A DNA stretch of 55,292 bases from the NCBI GenBank assembly GCA_023247445.1, contig JAHFGL010000012.1:1-55292 (forward strand), written 5' to 3'. This document shows positions 17,721-28,002 of this stretch, piece by piece (within the stretch, counting starts at the first letter, position 1; the number at the start of each line of letters is the position of its first letter). The notes beneath the pieces were generated by a model that worked only from the letters and a program-made list of their open reading frames with translations, ran no database searches and was not told the origin of the DNA. This stretch comes from Candidatus Omnitrophota bacterium. GTDB lineage: Bacteria > Omnitrophota > Gorgyraeia > Zapsychrales > Zapsychraceae. The position numbers and the translations under genes were made by a program.

Positions 17721-19352
17721 TTAAAGTTGTGGACCAACCGATGTCAAGTCTCGTCCAATTTTAGAATCAGCAAATAATTTAAAATTATCGACAAACATTT
17801 TAGCCAACTTCTTAGCGGTGGCATCATATTCATCTTTATTCTTCCAAGCATTGCGTGGATTAAGTAACTCAGTACTGACGCCAGGAACTGATTTTGGAAT
17901 CTGCAAATTCAAAATCGGCAATGTTTCATAAGCAACTTTATCAAGCGTTCCGTTTAAAATGGCATCAATAGTCGCGCGATTATCCTTTAACGAAATTCGA
18001 TAACCCGTGCCGTATTGTCCAGCAACCCAACCCGTATTAATAAGAAAGGCCTGTGAATTGTGCTTAAGCATTTTATCAGCCAAGATTTCCGCATATTTCG
18101 TCGGATGAACCATCAAAAAGGCTTTGCCAAAACAGGCGGAGAATGTCGCCTTGGGTTCTGTAACCCCAAGTTCTGTTCCAGCCACCTTCGCGGTGTAACC
18201 GCTTAAATAATGATACATCGCTTGTTTATGATCAAGCTTTGACACCGGTGGCAAAACACCAAAGGCATCGCAGGCAAGAAAGATAATATAATTTGGATGC
18301 CCACCTTTTGAAACGGGTTTAACAATATTTTTAATATGATACATTGGATAAGAAACGCGGCTATTTTCAGTTTTCTTCGATGATAGAAAATCGACTTTTC
18401 CGGAAGCATCCAGATCAACGTTTTCCAAAAGCGCGTCGCGTTTAATGGCCTCAAAAATTTCCGGCTCGCGTTCTTTTGTTAAATTAATACATTTGGCATA
18501 ACAGCCACCTTCAAAATTAAAAATCCCATCATTGTCCCAACCATGCTCATCATCACCAATGAGCTGACGTTTTGGATCTGTCGACAACGTCGTTTTTCCA
18601 GTTCCAGATAATCCAAAAAATAAAGCTGTATCACCAGTCTTGCCTTGATTAGCGGAACAATGGAAAGATCCGATTCCCTTAAGCGGAAGGAAATAATTCA
18701 TAATCGAAAAAATTCCTTTTTTAATTTCTCCGCCGTACCATGTTCCCCCAATAACTGTCATCCGTTCGCTGACGTTAAAAGCCCCATAAACTTCCGAGCG
18801 TAATCCATATTTAGCAAAATCAAGACAACTGGTCTTACAAGCATTAAGAATCGTCCAATCCGGTTTAAAATTTTTAAGCTCATCTTCCGTTGGACGGATA
18901 AACATGTTCTTAAAAAAATGCGCCATCCAAGCAACTTCCGTCACCAAGCGAACACTCAAACGTGTGGCGGCATTGGCCCCGCAAAAGCCATCGATCACAT
19001 ATAATTTTTTCCCAGTTAATTGCTTAATCGAAATTTCTTTTAAATGTTTCCAAGCCTCGATCGAAAGTCTTTTATTATCTGAGCCTGATGCCTCACCGGT
19101 CGCCCACCAAACGCTATCTTTGGTCATATCATCTTCGACAATATATTTATCTTTTGGAGAACGGCCCGTAAATTTACCCGTATCAACAGCAATGGTGCCA
19201 AATTCTGTCAGATGTCCCCGCTCATATCCTTCTAAACGAGCATCCGTTTCATGTTTAAACAAATCTTCATAAGAAAGATTATAAAAAATCTCTTTCCATT
19301 CTTTGATTCCAATATTTTCTAGGTTTAGTGATGCTAAACTTACATTTGGCAT
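17721..19352 (-). CDS. pckA: phosphoenolpyruvate carboxykinase (ATP)
   Basis: 543 residues, the usual length. It interconverts oxaloacetate plus ATP with phosphoenolpyruvate, CO2 and ADP in the cytoplasm, at the junction of gluconeogenesis and the TCA acids. The ATP-type signatures are clear: [13 protein letters not shown] (P-loop, about residue 247), GDDEHGWDN (kinase 2), the substrate-site [12 protein letters not shown] and [20 protein letters not shown]. Its ATG is one base past the stop of the CheX-like gene, so it is probably the last gene of that short operon. Confidence 0.96.
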   Translation of the reverse strand: MPNVSLASLNLENIGIKEWKEIFYNLSYEDLFKHETDARLEGYERGHLTEFGTIAVDTGKFTGRSPKDKYIVEDDMTKDSVWWATGEASGSDNKRLSIEAWKHLKEISIKQLTGKKLYVIDGFCGANAATRLSVRLVTEVAWMAHFFKNMFIRPTEDELKNFKPDWTILNACKTSCLDFAKYGLRSEVYGAFNVSERMTVIGGTWYGGEIKKGIFSIMNYFLPLKGIGSFHCSANQGKTGDTALFFGLSGTGKTTLSTDPKRQLIGDDEHGWDNDGIFNFEGGCYAKCINLTKEREPEIFEAIKRDALLENVDLDASGKVDFLSSKKTENSRVSYPMYHIKNIVKPVSKGGHPNYIIFLACDAFGVLPPVSKLDHKQAMYHYLSGYTAKVAGTELGVTEPKATFSACFGKAFLMVHPTKYAEILADKMLKHNSQAFLINTGWVAGQYGTGYRISLKDNRATIDAILNGTLDKVAYETLPILNLQIPKSVPGVSTELLNPRNAWKNKDEYDATAKKLAKMFVDNFKLFADSKIGRDLTSVGPQL

Positions 19353-19353
19353 G

Positions 19354-19971
19354 TTATTCTCTTTCTTTTATTTCTTGATTAACCTTAAGGATTGGACCCA
19401 TCGTGAGGTCAGCGACAATCCGTTTAACCCCTTTAATTTCAAAATTTATTTCATACAACTCTTTTTGCGTTGGGTCATACTCAACGCCATTTAGAACATC
19501 GTTTTGATAGTTAGAAAAATGCGACATCACCAACTCTTGATACCCCAACTGTGTTAACCCTGATTTAAAATTACCGGCAACAATATTACAAAATGTCCCA
19601 CAGGCATCGAGTAAAGCAGCTTGATCATCCTCATCAATAACAGCCGGATATTGCAATTCATTTAAAAGTTTAAAAACATACATTTCCGGTAGATAAATGA
19701 TGATGGCCCCGATGGCCTTTTTTTGTTCACCATCCTTCTCGTTTTTATAAAAATTAACGGTTGAGATGTACGTTCGTTCATCAAATTTGGTTAACCCGCT
19801 AATGCGCATGCGCTTAATAAATTCTGTGATTGGTTTAAGCTCCACTTTAGGTGCTGATGATAATTCAATATCGGCCCGATGCTTAAGGACTCTTTCGACA
19901 ACCTTAGCTAACAGTAAAGCTTGAACATACAAATCATCTGGGTCTTTTTTATTTTCAATGTTTCTTGCCAT
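19354..19971 (-). CDS. CheX/CheC-like protein, catalytic Glu apparently absent
   Basis: 205 residues. The first ~60 are helical and unassigned. From about residue 65 the sequence resembles the CheX/CheC phosphatase fold: [20 protein letters not shown] and [18 protein letters not shown]. In CheC-family phosphatases the helix carries D/S-xxx-E-xx-N; here the pattern is D-ACG-T-FC-N, so the Glu position is Thr while Asn is kept. This may be a non-catalytic, binding version. It lies between a CheY-like receiver gene (14-nt gap) and pckA (1-nt gap). No other chemotaxis gene is in the window. Family assignment rests on motif reading only. Confidence 0.6.
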   Translation of the reverse strand: MARNIENKKDPDDLYVQALLLAKVVERVLKHRADIELSSAPKVELKPITEFIKRMRISGLTKFDERTYISTVNFYKNEKDGEQKKAIGAIIIYLPEMYVFKLLNELQYPAVIDEDDQAALLDACGTFCNIVAGNFKSGLTQLGYQELVMSHFSNYQNDVLNGVEYDPTQKELYEINFEIKGVKRIVADLTMGPILKVNQEIKERE

Positions 19972-19985
19972 ATCTTAAACGAAGA

Positions 19986-20369
19986 CTATTTTATATATTT
20001 CTTAATTATTTCCAATAAAGTTTCAGCTTTATATGGCTTAACAATATATCCGGCTAAGTTTGGATTAACATCCATAGCCTGTTTTTTGCTATCTTCCGAG
20101 CCTGAAGCGGTGACCATCACAATCGGAGTGGCGGCCGTTGCTGGAACCTTAACAACCGCTTTCATAAAATCAAGCCCATTTAATTTCGGCATCTGCCAAT
20201 CTAACAAAATAATACAGATGTTTTGATAATTTTCGCTTAAAACCTTGAGCCCTTCTTCCCCGTCAGCCGCCTGCAAAATTTCATTCTCAATCCCTGATTT
20301 TTTAATCAAACTGATGAGGAGTTTTCGATCCATGAGGGAATCATCAATGATAAGTATCTTCAATGCCAC
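19986..20369 (-). CDS. single-domain response regulator (CheY-like)
   Basis: 127 residues, a stand-alone receiver domain. The acidic pair is Asp9-Asp10 (KILIIDDSL), the phospho-acceptor Asp57 (IILLDWQMPKLNG), the switch Thr87 (VMVTASG) and Lys111 before Pro (YIVKPYKAE). No output domain. It is followed by the CheX-like gene, a natural partner for dephosphorylation or binding, but no histidine kinase is nearby. Confidence 0.93.
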   Translation of the reverse strand: MALKILIIDDSLMDRKLLISLIKKSGIENEILQAADGEEGLKVLSENYQNICIILLDWQMPKLNGLDFMKAVVKVPATAATPIVMVTASGSEDSKKQAMDVNPNLAGYIVKPYKAETLLEIIKKYIK

Positions 20370-20468
20370 AAACCTTTACAAACACATATGATGGGGTTAA
20401 AAACTTTTGTTAATTAGGTGCCATTTTAAATGATATTAAAAAATAAATCAACGTTTTTAAATGGGCGT

Positions 20469-20678
20469 TTACGTGCTAATTCTTAAAGATTTGTTAAAGG
20501 CCTTAAATTTCAAAATCCAAAATCCAGTTAAAGTTATGATGGGAATAATCACAAATTTAATTACTATCTGAAACAGCGGATATTTATGGAAGGGAGAATA
20601 AATGTAAAACATGATAACCAGACCCAAAACAATATGCACCCATCGTAAGATGGTACGAATTTTAGCTTCTTTCATCAT
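20469..20678 (-). CDS. small two-helix membrane protein
   Basis: 69 residues with two hydrophobic helices (WVHIVLGLVIMFYIYS and IVIKFVIIPIITLTGFWIL) between basic ends. Unrecognised. The start has AAAGAGAAA just upstream. A terminator precedes it, so it has its own transcription unit. Confidence 0.6.
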   Translation of the reverse strand: MMKEAKIRTILRWVHIVLGLVIMFYIYSPFHKYPLFQIVIKFVIIPIITLTGFWILKFKAFNKSLRIST

Positions 20679-20696
20679 TTTCTCTTTCTCTAGGTC

Positions 20697-20738
20697 AAAA
20701 AAAAGCGGCCGAAGAGATATTTTTCTATGGCCGCTTTC
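20697..20738 (-). terminator. rho-independent terminator after the glycine-zipper lipoprotein gene
   Basis: On the minus strand AAAGCGGCC and GGCCGCTTT form a 9-bp stem followed by a run of T. It lies about 30 nt after the lipoprotein stop. Confidence 0.85.
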
Positions 20739-20767
20739 TCATAATCCTAAGTCCTGAACAGAGATTA

Positions 20768-21061
20768 TTATTGCTTATATTTTAATTCTGTACCATCTTT
20801 GGGACAATATTTGACATCACTGGTGAATTCTGATCCACACACAGGACAAAATTTCTTATCCATATGCTCACCAATGAGCATCCCCCCAACAGTTCCAACA
20901 GCTCCCCCAATAGCGGCTCCGGTGAGATCATTACCAGTTTGATGCCCGATGATGCCCCCGACAGTCGCCCCACCCAAACCACCGATGGTAGCTCCTTTTT
21001 GTGTTGTGGTACAACCCACCAATGTCAAAACTGCCATAACTAGCAAAAGTTTATTTTTCAT
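20768..21061 (-). CDS. glycine-zipper lipoprotein with C-terminal zinc-ribbon-like tail
   Basis: 97 residues. Lipobox LTLVGC, then a glycine-zipper segment (GATIGGLGGATVGGIIGHQ, AAIGGAVGTVGGMLIGE) of the kind that inserts in or lines membranes, and a tail with CPVCGSEF and YCPKDGTEL, two CPxxG knuckles resembling a zinc ribbon. A zinc ribbon on a protein with a lipoprotein signal is unusual. A good Shine-Dalgarno (GGAGG) precedes the ATG. Monocistronic, with a terminator just downstream. Function unknown. Confidence 0.8.
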   Translation of the reverse strand: MKNKLLLVMAVLTLVGCTTTQKGATIGGLGGATVGGIIGHQTGNDLTGAAIGGAVGTVGGMLIGEHMDKKFCPVCGSEFTSDVKYCPKDGTELKYKQ

Positions 21062-21135
21062 ATCAATTCCTCCATTAATTAATTTTTAACTGTGGGCTTA
21101 TTGTAACAAAATATCTTTAGGCCTCAACTGAATTT

Positions 21136-23052
21136 TCATTTTTTAACCAAAAAAGGGCCGACTAGATAAGCCTCTTGATTGCCCCCGGATGCAATAGTGT
21201 CTAATGTAATCTTTGCCGGAAAGTCGGTTGGGTTAACTGTGAAATCATAAGAAAACATTTGATATGATTGCCCGTAAATCTGCTCGCCCTTTAATTTCTT
21301 TCCATTAACCGTAAACAAAAAAGTGGCCCTTCCCTTAATAAAAAAGACGGCCCTTTGTCCACTATCGGCTTTAACTGACAAATTCTTGGATAAAATCTTT
21401 GTTGCTGAAACAACCTCTGGCGTAGGCTTAACTAACGAAGAATTATCATTTATTTGTGTTAAATCAAATGTCATCTTTGTTCCAGCATCAACAAAAATTT
21501 TAACCTCTCTAAGTTCATTGTGGGGGGCAACGGCATTCTTCTTAATTATACCCAACGAACAAATGGCCCTTCCACTTTCAATAGAGCGCAAAAACATCAC
21601 GGGAATAATCCGCGCAAAGACATATTGATCTCCATCATCAATGCGCCCTTTAAACAAAGTTGTGTCACCGCTTGGAAATGAAAGATAAACAGGCCAAGTT
21701 TTATTGTGCGCCATAAATTCTTGTGTAAAGGAAACGGCGGTAATGGCTTCTTGTTTAAAGTCTTGATCCCAATCATGAAAAGCCAAAGCCTCTTTTAACC
21801 CCTCCTTGTAATGAATAACATTCGAGGCATTAATGATCGTGACCGAAATTAACACCAAAATAAATCTTTTATAATCAATGACCGCTGAGGCAAGTAATAA
21901 TCCAATAAACATGCTAATAAGAAAGACATCCGGATAAACATAGTAATAGCTAAAAAATAACAGGCTGGGGAAAAATGTTTCTGGTGGCATAATAATGCCA
22001 TGAACCCCTCCGTTGTGTGGAAGAAAGAATGCCTTAACGATGATTGTTCCTACGATTCCAATTGATAAGAGCAGCACAAATCGGGATGGTTTACGTGTCG
22101 ATAGAATCAGAAGTAGTGACGCAATGGCGGCGGCAACGCCAACGGGGGCTAAGCTCCAATATCCCAAGTCTTTTCTTAAGAAATAGCCAAAGAAAGATTT
22201 GGCGACATCAAGGAGCGTTTGATAATTGCTGAAATACTGAAAGTACTTATAAAAATATTTTACGTGTTCCGATTGAGCAAATCCAAGCTGGGCGCTAGGC
22301 AAGTTATTAACAAAAATTAAATAATTAATTAAAAAGAAAGAAAAAATGGTTATCAAAAATCCTGTAGCTATTTTTGGGGTTGTCAGAACCTTGATTCCAT
22401 CACGGATGATCACAAAAAAAAGAAGTAAGAAAATCAAAAAGTAAGCCGTCTCATCGGTCAACAACATCAAAAGCACAGTGGTTAAGAAAATAATAAACCG
22501 CGAAAGTCGAATTTGATTAAATGGCGGCTTTGTCCGTGCGATCATAATCGCCGCCATTAAAAAGAATGTCATGACCAGAAGTTTGGCATTACGAAAAGGA
22601 AAAAGTAGCGTTGTGATGGCGCATCCCGCATTAAGTAGAAGTACGCTTCCCACAAGCGCTGCTCTCTTTTCTTTAATAAGACTCGATATCAATAGCCATA
22701 ACAGCCCAACATTAAGTAGATGCAGTCCAATGAGTGTGTAATTGCGGATAAAACCCTTTTCAATATATTGCCAAAACTTAAATGAAACCATTTCAAAAAA
22801 ATAAGAAACAGTTCGTGTACGAAAGATTCCATCAACATAATGGGCATCAAATGGTTTTATGAAATCATTCTTAGTAAAACCTGTGTGCAATGTAAATTGA
22901 TCCACGTCATCCATCGACCAAAAAAAACGATGTAACAGGATTTCGTTCTGCAACCAATTAACGGGCCTTGTATTGGCATAAACAAATAATCCTAAATTAA
23001 AAATGACAATGAACCCGACAAACCATAACAATATTTTTTTATGTTTATTCAT
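21136..23052 (-). CDS. large polytopic membrane protein, GT-C-like
   Basis: About 638 residues. Roughly ten hydrophobic segments in the first ~420 residues, then a ~220-residue C-terminal domain rich in beta strands (KMTFDLTQINDNSSLV, FLFTVNGKKLKGEQIYG). Near the N-terminus is FFWSMDDVDQF, an acidic pair in the first loop as in GT-C glycosyltransferases. I cannot name a family. The ATG overlaps the stop of the TMTC-like gene upstream, so it belongs to that operon and probably to the same glycosylation process. A TTG two codons earlier is an alternative start. Confidence 0.6.
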   Translation of the reverse strand: MNKHKKILLWFVGFIVIFNLGLFVYANTRPVNWLQNEILLHRFFWSMDDVDQFTLHTGFTKNDFIKPFDAHYVDGIFRTRTVSYFFEMVSFKFWQYIEKGFIRNYTLIGLHLLNVGLLWLLISSLIKEKRAALVGSVLLLNAGCAITTLLFPFRNAKLLVMTFFLMAAIMIARTKPPFNQIRLSRFIIFLTTVLLMLLTDETAYFLIFLLLFFVIIRDGIKVLTTPKIATGFLITIFSFFLINYLIFVNNLPSAQLGFAQSEHVKYFYKYFQYFSNYQTLLDVAKSFFGYFLRKDLGYWSLAPVGVAAAIASLLLILSTRKPSRFVLLLSIGIVGTIIVKAFFLPHNGGVHGIIMPPETFFPSLLFFSYYYVYPDVFLISMFIGLLLASAVIDYKRFILVLISVTIINASNVIHYKEGLKEALAFHDWDQDFKQEAITAVSFTQEFMAHNKTWPVYLSFPSGDTTLFKGRIDDGDQYVFARIIPVMFLRSIESGRAICSLGIIKKNAVAPHNELREVKIFVDAGTKMTFDLTQINDNSSLVKPTPEVVSATKILSKNLSVKADSGQRAVFFIKGRATFLFTVNGKKLKGEQIYGQSYQMFSYDFTVNPTDFPAKITLDTIASGGNQEAYLVGPFLVKK

Positions 23053-24700
23053 GACCAAGAGACTCTTGAAGTTTTAAGATGTATTTAGGATCGACACTCA
23101 AGCCGAACGATTCAGCTTTTCTTGCATCATCTAGCGCCTTTTGCCATTTCTTTTGAGCGCCAAAAGATAATGAACGACTATAGTAAGCTTGGATAAATCG
23201 AGGATCAATCGAAAGCGCGCGATCGAAATTCTCGATAGCTAAATCATACTGACTTTTCATTCGATAAGCCTCACCTTTGTTAGTAATAGCATCAACATAT
23301 TGGGGATCAAGCTCGATGGCTTTATTAAAATCAGCTAAAGCTAAATCATAATAACCTTTCATCCCATACGCCATCCCGCGGTTATTATACGCCAATGAAA
23401 ATTTATCATTTAATTCAAGCGCTCGATTGAACTCCCCAATGGCCTTATCATAATCCCCCATCTTATTGTAAGTATCTCCCAGATTTAAAATGGCCGTTGG
23501 AATTTGCGGATTCTTCGCAACCACATAACTCCATAAACTAAAACTATTTTCCCATACTTTTGATTGCGTAAAAGTTTTTGCGGCCAAAAACCCATAAACT
23601 ATAATCAAACCAACAATCATCACTTGCTGTCGAGACTTTGACAAACGTACAAATATTCTTTCCAAAAGAACTCCCAGCATTAGACAGAATCCCAGACTTG
23701 GCAAATACATGAATCGATCCGCCACGATGTTCTCATCCTTTAAGTCATCAAAACGCAGTAAAAAGAAAATGGATACAAAATAAAACAAGAATCCGATCAT
23801 TAACCATTTATTTTTTCGATATCGAATCAAAATAACAATAATCAATATCAACAAAATTATCGACAACACATAGGAATCATGGCCCAAGGCAATTGGCCGC
23901 GGAAGTTGATATAACGGGATAAATTCCGCTGGGAAGAAGAATTTCTTCACATAAAATGTCAACGACCAAACCCAGGTTAAAAAAGATTCAACAATATTTC
24001 CACCGCCAGGAACCCGGGCATGGAATCGATACGTCATCCAGACAACAGGAACGATATAAACAAAGTAGCAAATCTTGTCCAAAAATATTTTTCGCTCAAA
24101 TGATCTTCCCTTTAACCAATCGCAGATAAATAAAACCAGCGGCAAACTAAGCGCCATCGGTTTTGATAAGATGCTTAATAACCCCCAGAACAAACTAAGC
24201 ACATACTGGCCTTTCTTCCCTTCTAGATAGCTCCAATAACTTAATAAACTCAACATATAAAAAAACGCATACAACACGTCTTTTCGTTCCGTCACCCAGG
24301 CAACGGATTCCACATGCATCGGATGAGTTCCAAAAAGTAAAGCCGCCAGAAATGCAGCAAGATAACTTAGCCCAATTCTTAGCGCAAAAATAAATATTAA
24401 CGCCGTAACACTTAAATGAAGAAGTAAATTATTCAGATGATAAACAAAAGGATTATATTTCACGAAATGATACTCGATGGCAAATTGAAGGACAGTTAAT
24501 GGATTATAACTTTTATTGACTGTCGTTGTAAAAATCGCCTTGATGTTCGGCCACGCTAAAGATCGGATATCAATATTTTCCAACAAATATCGATCGTCAT
24601 CCCAGTTCGTAAAACCATTATGTAAAACAGGCCGGTAAGCGAGAAAGGTTATTAGTAGAAGAAAAAATAAAAGCAGACTCTTTAACTTGCGTGGTGACAT
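23045..24700 (-). CDS. TMTC-like membrane glycosyltransferase with four TPRs
   Basis: 551 residues. The first ~390 residues are a multi-helix membrane domain with FTNWDDDRYLLEN (acidic motif in the first extracytoplasmic loop), GTHPMHVESVAWVTERKDVL and SKPMALSLPLVLFICDW, as in TMTC/PMT-type GT-C enzymes that use a polyprenyl-phosphate sugar. The C-terminal part holds four TPRs (NRGMAYGMKGYYDLALADF and relatives). In animals TMTC proteins O-mannosylate secreted proteins; the bacterial activity is inferred. A single base separates it from its paralogue 24702-26582. Confidence 0.8.
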   Translation of the reverse strand: MSPRKLKSLLLFFLLLITFLAYRPVLHNGFTNWDDDRYLLENIDIRSLAWPNIKAIFTTTVNKSYNPLTVLQFAIEYHFVKYNPFVYHLNNLLLHLSVTALIFIFALRIGLSYLAAFLAALLFGTHPMHVESVAWVTERKDVLYAFFYMLSLLSYWSYLEGKKGQYVLSLFWGLLSILSKPMALSLPLVLFICDWLKGRSFERKIFLDKICYFVYIVPVVWMTYRFHARVPGGGNIVESFLTWVWSLTFYVKKFFFPAEFIPLYQLPRPIALGHDSYVLSIILLILIIVILIRYRKNKWLMIGFLFYFVSIFFLLRFDDLKDENIVADRFMYLPSLGFCLMLGVLLERIFVRLSKSRQQVMIVGLIIVYGFLAAKTFTQSKVWENSFSLWSYVVAKNPQIPTAILNLGDTYNKMGDYDKAIGEFNRALELNDKFSLAYNNRGMAYGMKGYYDLALADFNKAIELDPQYVDAITNKGEAYRMKSQYDLAIENFDRALSIDPRFIQAYYSRSLSFGAQKKWQKALDDARKAESFGLSVDPKYILKLQESLGHE

Positions 24701-24701
24701 A

Positions 24702-26582
24702 TTATTTCTTGATCAATTCCTGTAGTTCTTTGATATAAGTTTCATTGACACTATCACCTAAAGCTCGAGCCGTTAAAGCATCAAGTAAGGACTCTTTATA
24801 TAACCTCTTTAACCCATAAGCAATCGATCGATTCAAATAAGCTCCAGAATATTTAGGCGCTAGTTGCAGCGCCCGACTAAAATCGTTAATGGCCGCATCA
24901 TAATTATTGAGGCTCATATAAATTTCTCCTCGATCATAGTACCCATCCACATAATTGGGGCTTATTTCTAAAGCTTTATTATAATCAGACAAAGCCAGCG
25001 GATATTTCTTTTGAACTTTATAAATACTTCCCCTATTAACGTAGGCCTTCCAAAGTAAAGGTTTGAGCTTGATCGTCTCATCAAACTCTTTAATGGCTAA
25101 ATCAAATTGACCGTTCTGAGAATAAATGTTTCCTCGATTCGAATAGGCATCCGCATAGGTTGGATCAATGGCAATCGCCTTAGAAAAATCATCGAAGGCG
25201 GCTTGGTAGGACTTCTCAAAAAAGTGTAACGCTCCTCTATTATTATAGGCCTCTGCATAATTAGGATTAATGGCCAGGGCCTTTTGATAATCCGCTAGCG
25301 CCAAGTCATAAACACCATTTTCATTATAAATATTTCCTCTATTGTTATAGGCGATGCTGTTATTCGCATCTTTTGTAAGGACATAATTCCATAAACTAAA
25401 ACCGTCTCGCCAAATTTGTGATTGTTGAAATGTCTTAAACGATAGTAGACCAAAAAGAATAACCCCACTGATAATAATGACCATTCTCTTTACGGCAAAC
25501 TTTCTAAGCAGCACATCGACACCAACGCCAAGTAACAAACAAAATCCTAAGCTAGGCAAATACATAAATCGGTCGGCGACAATGCTCTTATCCAGTAAAT
25601 CGTCAAATCTTAGAAGAAAGAATACCGAGATGAAATAGAATAAAAATGCAAAGATAATCCACTTATTCTTTCGGTAACGGATTAAACAAAAAATGATGAC
25701 AATAAAAGTAATCCCCGCCAAGAAATAATGAGGATTCAAGAGGTTCACAGGTTTTGGCAATTGATATAGCGGAACCAATGTAAACGGGGCGATGAACTTT
25801 TTCAAATAAAACGTCAACGACCAAATCCATGTTAAGGCACTGCTAAGGATATTCCCACTGCCGGGCACGCGCACATGCAATCGATAGGTGATCCACACAA
25901 TAGGAATCATATAAATAAAATGCGGGATTTTATCTAAGAAAACGTCTTTACTTAACTTCCTTTGCCTCAACCAATCACAAATCCAAAAAACCAACGGTAA
26001 ACTTAAGGCCATTGGTTTTGATAAAACACTTAAAATCCCACAAAGAATCGATAGCCAATAAAAACCTTTGCGGCCATTTAAATATTGCAGATAACTTGAT
26101 AACGCCAGCATATAAAAAGCGGCGTACAAGACGTCTTTTCGTTCCGTCATCCATGCCACCGATTCCACATGAATCGGATGAATCCCAAATAATAATCCTC
26201 CACAAAAAGCTGCCGGCAAGCTAAGGCCAAGATCTAGCGCAAAAATAAAAATCAAGGCGGTAACAATCAAGTGAAGCAAAAGATTATCCAAGTGATAAAT
26301 AATCGGGCGATATTTAAAGAAATGATATTCGACCGCGAACGACAAAATTGTTAGTGGGATATAGACTTCTTCAACCGTGTGACTAAAAATCGCCTTAATG
26401 TTCTCCGGCGCTAGCGATCGGACATCCACATTTTCAATAAAATGGACATCATCATCCCAGTTTGTAAAGCCATTATTTAACACGGGATAATAAGAGAAAA
26501 ATGTTATGGCCAGAATAATGGCTAGATATAAATTTTTATGCTTTGGATTTGTGGTGGGAACTGTGGATTGCTTAACAAACAT
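24702..26582 (-). CDS. TMTC-like membrane glycosyltransferase with six TPRs
   Basis: 626 residues and a clear paralogue of the 23045-24700 product: FTNWDDDVHFIENVDVRSL, GIHPIHVESVAWMTERKDVL, SKPMALSLPLVFWICDW and DKSIVADRFMYLPSLGFCLL. About 410 residues of membrane domain precede six TPRs (AYNNRGNIYNENGVYDLAL and others). TPRs in such enzymes probably select protein acceptors. It follows the COG3014-type lipoprotein gene by 8 nt, so the run 27925 to 21136 can be one transcript. Confidence 0.8.
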   Translation of the reverse strand: MFVKQSTVPTTNPKHKNLYLAIILAITFFSYYPVLNNGFTNWDDDVHFIENVDVRSLAPENIKAIFSHTVEEVYIPLTILSFAVEYHFFKYRPIIYHLDNLLLHLIVTALIFIFALDLGLSLPAAFCGGLLFGIHPIHVESVAWMTERKDVLYAAFYMLALSSYLQYLNGRKGFYWLSILCGILSVLSKPMALSLPLVFWICDWLRQRKLSKDVFLDKIPHFIYMIPIVWITYRLHVRVPGSGNILSSALTWIWSLTFYLKKFIAPFTLVPLYQLPKPVNLLNPHYFLAGITFIVIIFCLIRYRKNKWIIFAFLFYFISVFFLLRFDDLLDKSIVADRFMYLPSLGFCLLLGVGVDVLLRKFAVKRMVIIISGVILFGLLSFKTFQQSQIWRDGFSLWNYVLTKDANNSIAYNNRGNIYNENGVYDLALADYQKALAINPNYAEAYNNRGALHFFEKSYQAAFDDFSKAIAIDPTYADAYSNRGNIYSQNGQFDLAIKEFDETIKLKPLLWKAYVNRGSIYKVQKKYPLALSDYNKALEISPNYVDGYYDRGEIYMSLNNYDAAINDFSRALQLAPKYSGAYLNRSIAYGLKRLYKESLLDALTARALGDSVNETYIKELQELIKK

Positions 26583-26590
26583 ATAAAGTT

Positions 26591-27925
26591 TTATTGGACG
26601 GTTCTAAACAAAATAAACTTCTTCTCCCCGGCGATAACACTAATCGATCCGAAAGAATGCTCATTAAGAAAGAGCTCATATTGCCCTGGATCCAAAATTA
26701 ATCTGGCCATACGAATTTGATCTGGCAAGGTTTGCCACGAACGTAAATCGGCTTGTTCTGAAACGATGTTATAGAGACTGCCAACATACTTAACCCAGTT
26801 GGATGAATTATCGCCGTATTTTCTTTCAAGGGCTTCTTCTGTTTCTTGCTCTATCAAATATTTTCCAGCCGAACGAATGGCCGCTTTTGCGATCACTCGT
26901 GCTTTACGATTATTCAAATTTTCAATCGCGATGCCCCCAATATCTTCAACTTCCTCTGTACTAATAAAAGAACTATTCTGATCAAGATCAACCGCCTTAA
27001 AATAACCTACGGATATTTCTTCCGTTCGCCTATCATATACAGGAAAGGCCAATTGAGAAAGATACCCGCCCGGTAATGGAATAGGAATACTTATCTGATG
27101 TTTGATGGGTGACAGGCCAGCATAATGAATCAGATAAACCTCGGCTTTTGCTTCTTTGTCTTTTAACCCCAAAAAGGATTTATTCATAAATTTACGGCGG
27201 TAAACTTGAAATTCTTCTTGGTCCATCCACTCGGCTAGCGCTAAAATATTTTCTTTTAGAATCTCAGGAACCTCAATATGGTAATCGTTTTCATAAATAT
27301 CAACCGCCTTTTTATAAGAAATAAAGGCATCATTAAGATCATCACCTGTGCCATTCTGCTCATATAATATGCCCATCAATAGTCGCGCAAACGCATCTTC
27401 TTTATAAACATTCTTTTGATCCGGCTTATATTGGCGATTGATCACCGATAGTTTGACATCAACATCCCTCGCCTCAACAAGCGCTTCCTCGATATTACCC
27501 AAGGCCACAAAGTTTAAACTCTGAAAAATATTAATCATCACCCGTTCAAAATCTTCACCCCGATAAGGAGCCATATTATCATTGATCAACCATGTCGCGA
27601 CTTCCTTCGATATGGAGGTCGTATATAGTTGATCATAAACATTCTTGGCCTCTTCAAAAGTTTTTATGCTCTCTTCATATCGTCCAGCTAAATGTGACAT
27701 TAGTCCATAATCAAGAAGATACAAAAGATGGTTGTTCGCGCCATAACTATCTTTTTGATTTTCTTGAAGCACTTTGAGGGCATATTTGAATTTTCCAGCC
27801 GTTGCCAGGCCATTGATTTGCGGCTGGATCATAGGAGATGAAGCGCAGGAAGAAAAAACAAGAATACAAACAATAAGAAAAAAATGCTGGAGTGATTTTT
27901 TTGCCAGGAGATTTGTTCTAATCAT
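26591..27925 (-). CDS. COG3014-type outer-membrane lipoprotein
   Basis: 444 residues. Signal with lipobox VFSSC, then helical repeats (LYLLDYGLMSHLAGRYEESI, AFARLLMGILYEQNGTGDDL) and a C-terminal domain ending QYELFLNEHSFGSISVIAGE. The pattern matches the uncharacterised COG3014 family, in which genes often adjoin an LpoB-like gene, as here (28003-28605). The helical repeats suggest a scaffold role in envelope assembly. Biochemical function unknown. Confidence 0.75.
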   Translation of the reverse strand: MIRTNLLAKKSLQHFFLIVCILVFSSCASSPMIQPQINGLATAGKFKYALKVLQENQKDSYGANNHLLYLLDYGLMSHLAGRYEESIKTFEEAKNVYDQLYTTSISKEVATWLINDNMAPYRGEDFERVMINIFQSLNFVALGNIEEALVEARDVDVKLSVINRQYKPDQKNVYKEDAFARLLMGILYEQNGTGDDLNDAFISYKKAVDIYENDYHIEVPEILKENILALAEWMDQEEFQVYRRKFMNKSFLGLKDKEAKAEVYLIHYAGLSPIKHQISIPIPLPGGYLSQLAFPVYDRRTEEISVGYFKAVDLDQNSSFISTEEVEDIGGIAIENLNNRKARVIAKAAIRSAGKYLIEQETEEALERKYGDNSSNWVKYVGSLYNIVSEQADLRSWQTLPDQIRMARLILDPGQYELFLNEHSFGSISVIAGEKKFILFRTVQ

Positions 27926-27928
27926 AAG

Positions 27929-28002
27929 CGGTCACCTGTCACCATGTCACCAATCACCAGAATTTTTTGCTGGTGACTGGTAACCTTGTGTCTTGGTGAC
28001 CT
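27929..28002. repeat. heptamer-type imperfect inverted repeat (TCACCAA/TGGTGAC class)
   Basis: Left arm GGTCACC, TGTCACC, AATCACCAG; right arm CTGGTGAC TGGTAACC, TTGGTGACC, with TTTTTT at the centre. It fills the gap between the LpoB-like gene and the COG3014 gene. Confidence 0.85.
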
